Positions 53,293-55,562 of a DNA stretch of 55,562 nucleotides are shown piece by piece. The notes under the pieces were generated by a model, which saw only the letters and a list, made by a program, of their open reading frames with translations, made no database searches and had not been told where the DNA came from. Source of the DNA: Solirubrobacteraceae bacterium. GTDB lineage: Bacteria; Actinomycetota; Thermoleophilia; Solirubrobacterales; Solirubrobacteraceae. Made by a program: the position numbers and the translations under genes. Position 1 is the stretch's first letter; each line of letters opens with the position of its first letter. The stretch is taken from NCBI GenBank assembly GCA_016463765.1, contig JAEMQS010000025.1, positions 1 through 55,562 on the forward strand. Direction: 5' to 3'.

Positions 53293-54243
53293 GTGCCCAG
53301 CTTCTGCCGTCACAACCGCTTCATCCAGAACTGCCCGATCTGCAAGAAGGAGCTGGAGCCCCAACCTGCGGCGCGCCCACGGGCACGCTCCGGGTCGGGG
53401 ACCAAGCGCACCTCGTCCGGCACCCGGCGCACGAGCGGCGTGCAGGTCCGCCGCGAAGTGCGGGCCGCGGACGATGGGTACCGCAACGAGCTGGTCCCCG
53501 GTCTGAAGTCCTCGGCCGACGCGCGCCGCCTGGCCGAGGAGCTGGCGTTCAGTGCCGCCCGCCTGGCCGAGCTGGCGACCAACCCGCCGGTGGGGTACGC
53601 CGCCGTCGCCGTGGCCGATGATCCTGAGCAGGCGCTGTGGCTGGCGTTCCTCATCGCCTACCTCGGGCCGCTGGAAGGCGATGTCGCGTTCGCCGCGATC
53701 GACGGTGCCGCCACCGACTGGGCCGCAGGCGAACTACCCGACCTCGGTGAGACGAAGCTCGGGCCGCGCACCTCGCACGACCCCGCACGAGGTGACCGCA
53801 CGCTCACCGCCTACCGGGCGTGGGCGGAGCGCAGCGGCGGCCAGGTCGCCGGGCTCGCGGGGGAGGAGTCCTGGTCGCCGGAGCGCCGGTTCTCCCGCGC
53901 CTTCGAGCGCCTCGGGACCCTGGCCGGCTTTGCCCGCGGACCACGCTTCGACCTGCTCGTCAGCCTCGGCCGGCTCGGGGTCCTAGACCTGACGGCCGAG
54001 TCGCTGCACTACGGCGAGGACCAGACCTCGATCGGCGCCAAGCGCGTCTTCGGCATCGCCGACCTCTTCCTCATGGAGAAGCGCTCGGCCGAGCTGGCCG
54101 ACGCGACCGGCGTCCCGCTCGAGGCCCTCGATCTCGCGCTGCACAACTGGTCGCGGCCCCCGCAGGGGCGCGCGACCATGGGCTCGCAGGCGGTGGGAGA
54201 CCCGGACGCGGTCGAGCTCATCGCCGACGAGCTCGACGCGTAG
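53293..54243 (+). CDS. Protein of unknown function with N-terminal zinc motif and helical domain
   Basis: The 316-residue product begins [20 protein letters not shown], a compact Cys/His zinc motif, followed by a basic linker (about 30-55). The rest is helical, with [20 protein letters not shown] and, near the end, [20 protein letters not shown] then [13 protein letters not shown]. The latter faintly recalls helix-hairpin-helix DNA-glycosylase-type proteins such as the alpha-glutamyl/putrescinyl thymine pyrophosphorylase group; this is a weak suggestion only. Starts 26 bp from bioA on the opposite strand. Confidence 0.6.
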   Translation: MPSFCRHNRFIQNCPICKKELEPQPAARPRARSGSGTKRTSSGTRRTSGVQVRREVRAADDGYRNELVPGLKSSADARRLAEELAFSAARLAELATNPPVGYAAVAVADDPEQALWLAFLIAYLGPLEGDVAFAAIDGAATDWAAGELPDLGETKLGPRTSHDPARGDRTLTAYRAWAERSGGQVAGLAGEESWSPERRFSRAFERLGTLAGFARGPRFDLLVSLGRLGVLDLTAESLHYGEDQTSIGAKRVFGIADLFLMEKRSAELADATGVPLEALDLALHNWSRPPQGRATMGSQAVGDPDAVELIADELDA

Positions 54244-54318
54244 CGCCACCCCGGCAGCCTCAGCCACCTCCCAGGTCCGGCCCAGCGCACGCTCGGCGGC
54301 GGTCTCGATGCTGCCGCC

Positions 54319-55509
54319 ATGACCTCGACCTCCCTCCTCGACACCCCTCGCCGGGTAGCGGTGGACACCGCCTCCCGGCCCCGGGTCGAGATCGTCGTGC
54401 CCGTCTACAACGAGGAGGCCGCGCTCGCGCCCTCCGTGCGGCGGCTGCACGACCATCTCGACGCGTGGCTGCCCTTCGACTGGCAGATCACCATCGCCGA
54501 CAACGCGAGCACCGACGCCACACCTCGGGTGGCCGCGGCGCTCGCCGACGACCTTCCCGGTGTGCGCGTCCTGCGCCTGGAGGAGAAGGGGCGCGGCCGT
54601 GCGTTGCGCGCCGCCTGGCTGGCGTCCGACGCCGACGTCGTCGGCTACATGGACGTCGATCTCTCGACCGACCTCAACGCCGTGCTGCCGCTCGTCGCGC
54701 CGCTCGTCAGCGGGCACTCGGATGTCGCGATCGGCAGCCGGCTGGCCCGCGGATCGAACGTCGAGCGGGGACCCAAGCGCGAGCTCATCTCGCGCGCCTA
54801 CAACCACCTGCTGCATCTCACCCTCGCCGCGCGGTTCACCGACGCGCAGTGCGGGTTCAAGGCGGTACGCGCCGAGGTCGCGCGTCGGCTGCTGCCCGAC
54901 GTGCGCGACGACGGCTGGTTCTTCGACACCGAGCTGCTCGTCCTCGCCCAGCGCGAGGGGCTGCGCATCCACGAGGTCCCCGTCGACTGGGTCGACGACC
55001 CGGACTCGCGCGTCGACATCGTCCACACGGCACTCGACGACCTGCGCGGCATCGTCCGGCTCCTGGCCCAGACGAAGCTGCTGCGGTTCGCGGCGATCGG
55101 CGTCGTGTCGACGATCGCCTACGCGCTGCTGTTCCTGCTGTTGCGCGGACCGGTCGGACCGGGGTGGGCCAACGGGCTCGCGCTGGCGATCACCGCCGTG
55201 GGCAACACCCAGGCGAACCGGCACATCACCTTCGGGATCCGCGGCCGCGAGGACCTCGCGCGCCACCATGCCGGCGGGGCGGTCGTCTTCGTCCTGACGC
55301 TGGGCCTGACGAGCATCGCGCTGGCGGTCATGCACGGGATCGACCCGAACCCGCCGCGCGCGATCGAGCTCAGCGTCCTCGTCGCGGCGAGCGCGGCGGC
55401 GACGATCTCCCGCTTCATCGCGCTGCGGACCTGGGTGTTCGCCACGCGCGGCCGCGCTCGCGCCGCCGCCCGCCGTGCCGTCGCCGCGATCGGTCGCGCC
55501 GATGTCTGA
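54319..55509 (+). CDS. Family 2 glycosyltransferase fused to a GtrA-like membrane domain
   Basis: Residues about 20-245 of the 396 form a dolichyl-phosphate-mannose-synthase-like GT-A domain: VEIVVPVYNEEAALAPSVRR, the metal-binding VGYMDVDLSTDL, FTDAQCGFKAVRAEV and DDGWFFDTELLVLAQREGL. Residues about 260-380 are a four-helix GtrA domain (LRFAAIGVVSTIAYALLFLL, VGNTQANRHITFGI, IALRTWVFATRGR). It probably transfers a sugar to a polyprenyl phosphate and helps flip it. The final Arg/Ala-rich tail is cytoplasmic. Followed by another gene 31 bp later. Confidence 0.9.
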   Translation: MTSTSLLDTPRRVAVDTASRPRVEIVVPVYNEEAALAPSVRRLHDHLDAWLPFDWQITIADNASTDATPRVAAALADDLPGVRVLRLEEKGRGRALRAAWLASDADVVGYMDVDLSTDLNAVLPLVAPLVSGHSDVAIGSRLARGSNVERGPKRELISRAYNHLLHLTLAARFTDAQCGFKAVRAEVARRLLPDVRDDGWFFDTELLVLAQREGLRIHEVPVDWVDDPDSRVDIVHTALDDLRGIVRLLAQTKLLRFAAIGVVSTIAYALLFLLLRGPVGPGWANGLALAITAVGNTQANRHITFGIRGREDLARHHAGGAVVFVLTLGLTSIALAVMHGIDPNPPRAIELSVLVAASAAATISRFIALRTWVFATRGRARAAARRAVAAIGRADV

Positions 55510-55540
55510 GCCCTTCTCCACCCTCACCGAAAGGACCGCC

Positions 55541-55562
55541 GTGTCGACCCCCTCCGTGACCC
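55541..55562 (+). CDS. Start of a further gene, cut by the window end
   Basis: GAAAGGA (55529-55535) lies 5 nt before a GTG at 55541, and the frame stays open for the remaining 7 codons (VSTPSVT). Too short to identify; in the same direction as the glycosyltransferase, so possibly co-transcribed. Confidence 0.5.

Overview
The window is a high-GC, gene-dense chromosomal stretch of an actinobacterium. Gene content and protein style (lysA-hom-thrC-thrB, MarP-type CvpA/protease fusion, Ku without an adjacent ligase, AddAB-like nuclease, RsbW/STAS modules, many short secreted or lipoprotein genes of unknown function) fit the class Thermoleophilia (Solirubrobacterales) best. This placement is inferred from protein character; there is no rRNA gene here to confirm it. 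I found no tRNA, rRNA, CRISPR array, insertion sequence or phage gene. The region reads as core chromosome with small accessory islands.

Layout. 1-3.2 kb: start of a metal ABC-3 permease (minus), a large secreted protein, an alpha/beta hydrolase (minus). 3.2-7.9 kb: lysine/threonine cluster lysA-hom-(L7/L12-like small gene)-thrC-thrB. 7.9-8.5 kb: a small membrane protein bracketed by two 56-bp palindromic repeats. 8.5-10.7 kb (minus): zinc-ribbon/FHA protein, orphan ParA-like ATPase, lipoprotein L,D-transpeptidase. 10.8-12.3 kb: small zinc protein, SRPBCC protein, lipoprotein. 12.4-15.4 kb: divergent penicillin-binding protein and MarP-like membrane protease. 15.4-20.2 kb: topoisomerase III, CorA, SRPBCC protein, LPG-synthase-type membrane protein. 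20.3-28.9 kb: AddB/AddA-like pair, BrkB-type membrane protein, HCCA-isomerase/DsbA-like protein, ANTAR regulator. 29-30.7 kb: a small HTH-like protein, a structured non-coding stretch with two good promoters, and a sigma-70 family factor. 30.8-35.6 kb: secreted protein, SGNH hydrolase, PfpI/DJ-1 protein, Ku, topoisomerase IB, PNPOx-fold protein. 35.6-36.8 kb (minus): RsbW-like kinase, a degenerate partner, STAS antagonist. 37-43.2 kb: gltB-gltD. 43.2-46.9 kb: VOC protein and two DHA2-type MFS exporters. 46.8-51.4 kb: Ntn-hydrolase acylase diverging from an FMO-tetR operon, with three matching operators between them. 51.4-52 kb: toxin-antitoxin pair. 52-54.2 kb: bioA diverging from an unknown 316-residue protein over a 26-bp gap. 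54.3-55.5 kb: glycosyltransferase-GtrA fusion, then the start of another gene.

Two cross-cutting patterns stand out. First, many genes lack a Shine-Dalgarno sequence but carry a -10-like hexamer (mostly TANNNT, or an xATAxT form) ending 6-11 nt before the start codon, which suggests widespread leaderless transcription. It also helps choose starts (ParA, MarP, the membrane protein after thrB). Second, convergent gene ends are often palindromic, with stop codons inside the palindrome, as if terminators and stop codons had been merged.

The strongest candidates for something new are: the acylase/FMO/TetR locus with its three TGACGCNNGCGTCA operators; the 447-bp structured region before the sigma factor; the back-to-back leaderless promoter between bioA and the 316-aa gene; the 14-bp hairpin covering the start codon of the PfpI-like gene; the apparent CTG start of topoisomerase IB coupled to the Ku stop; and the stop-codon-carrying 56-bp repeats.
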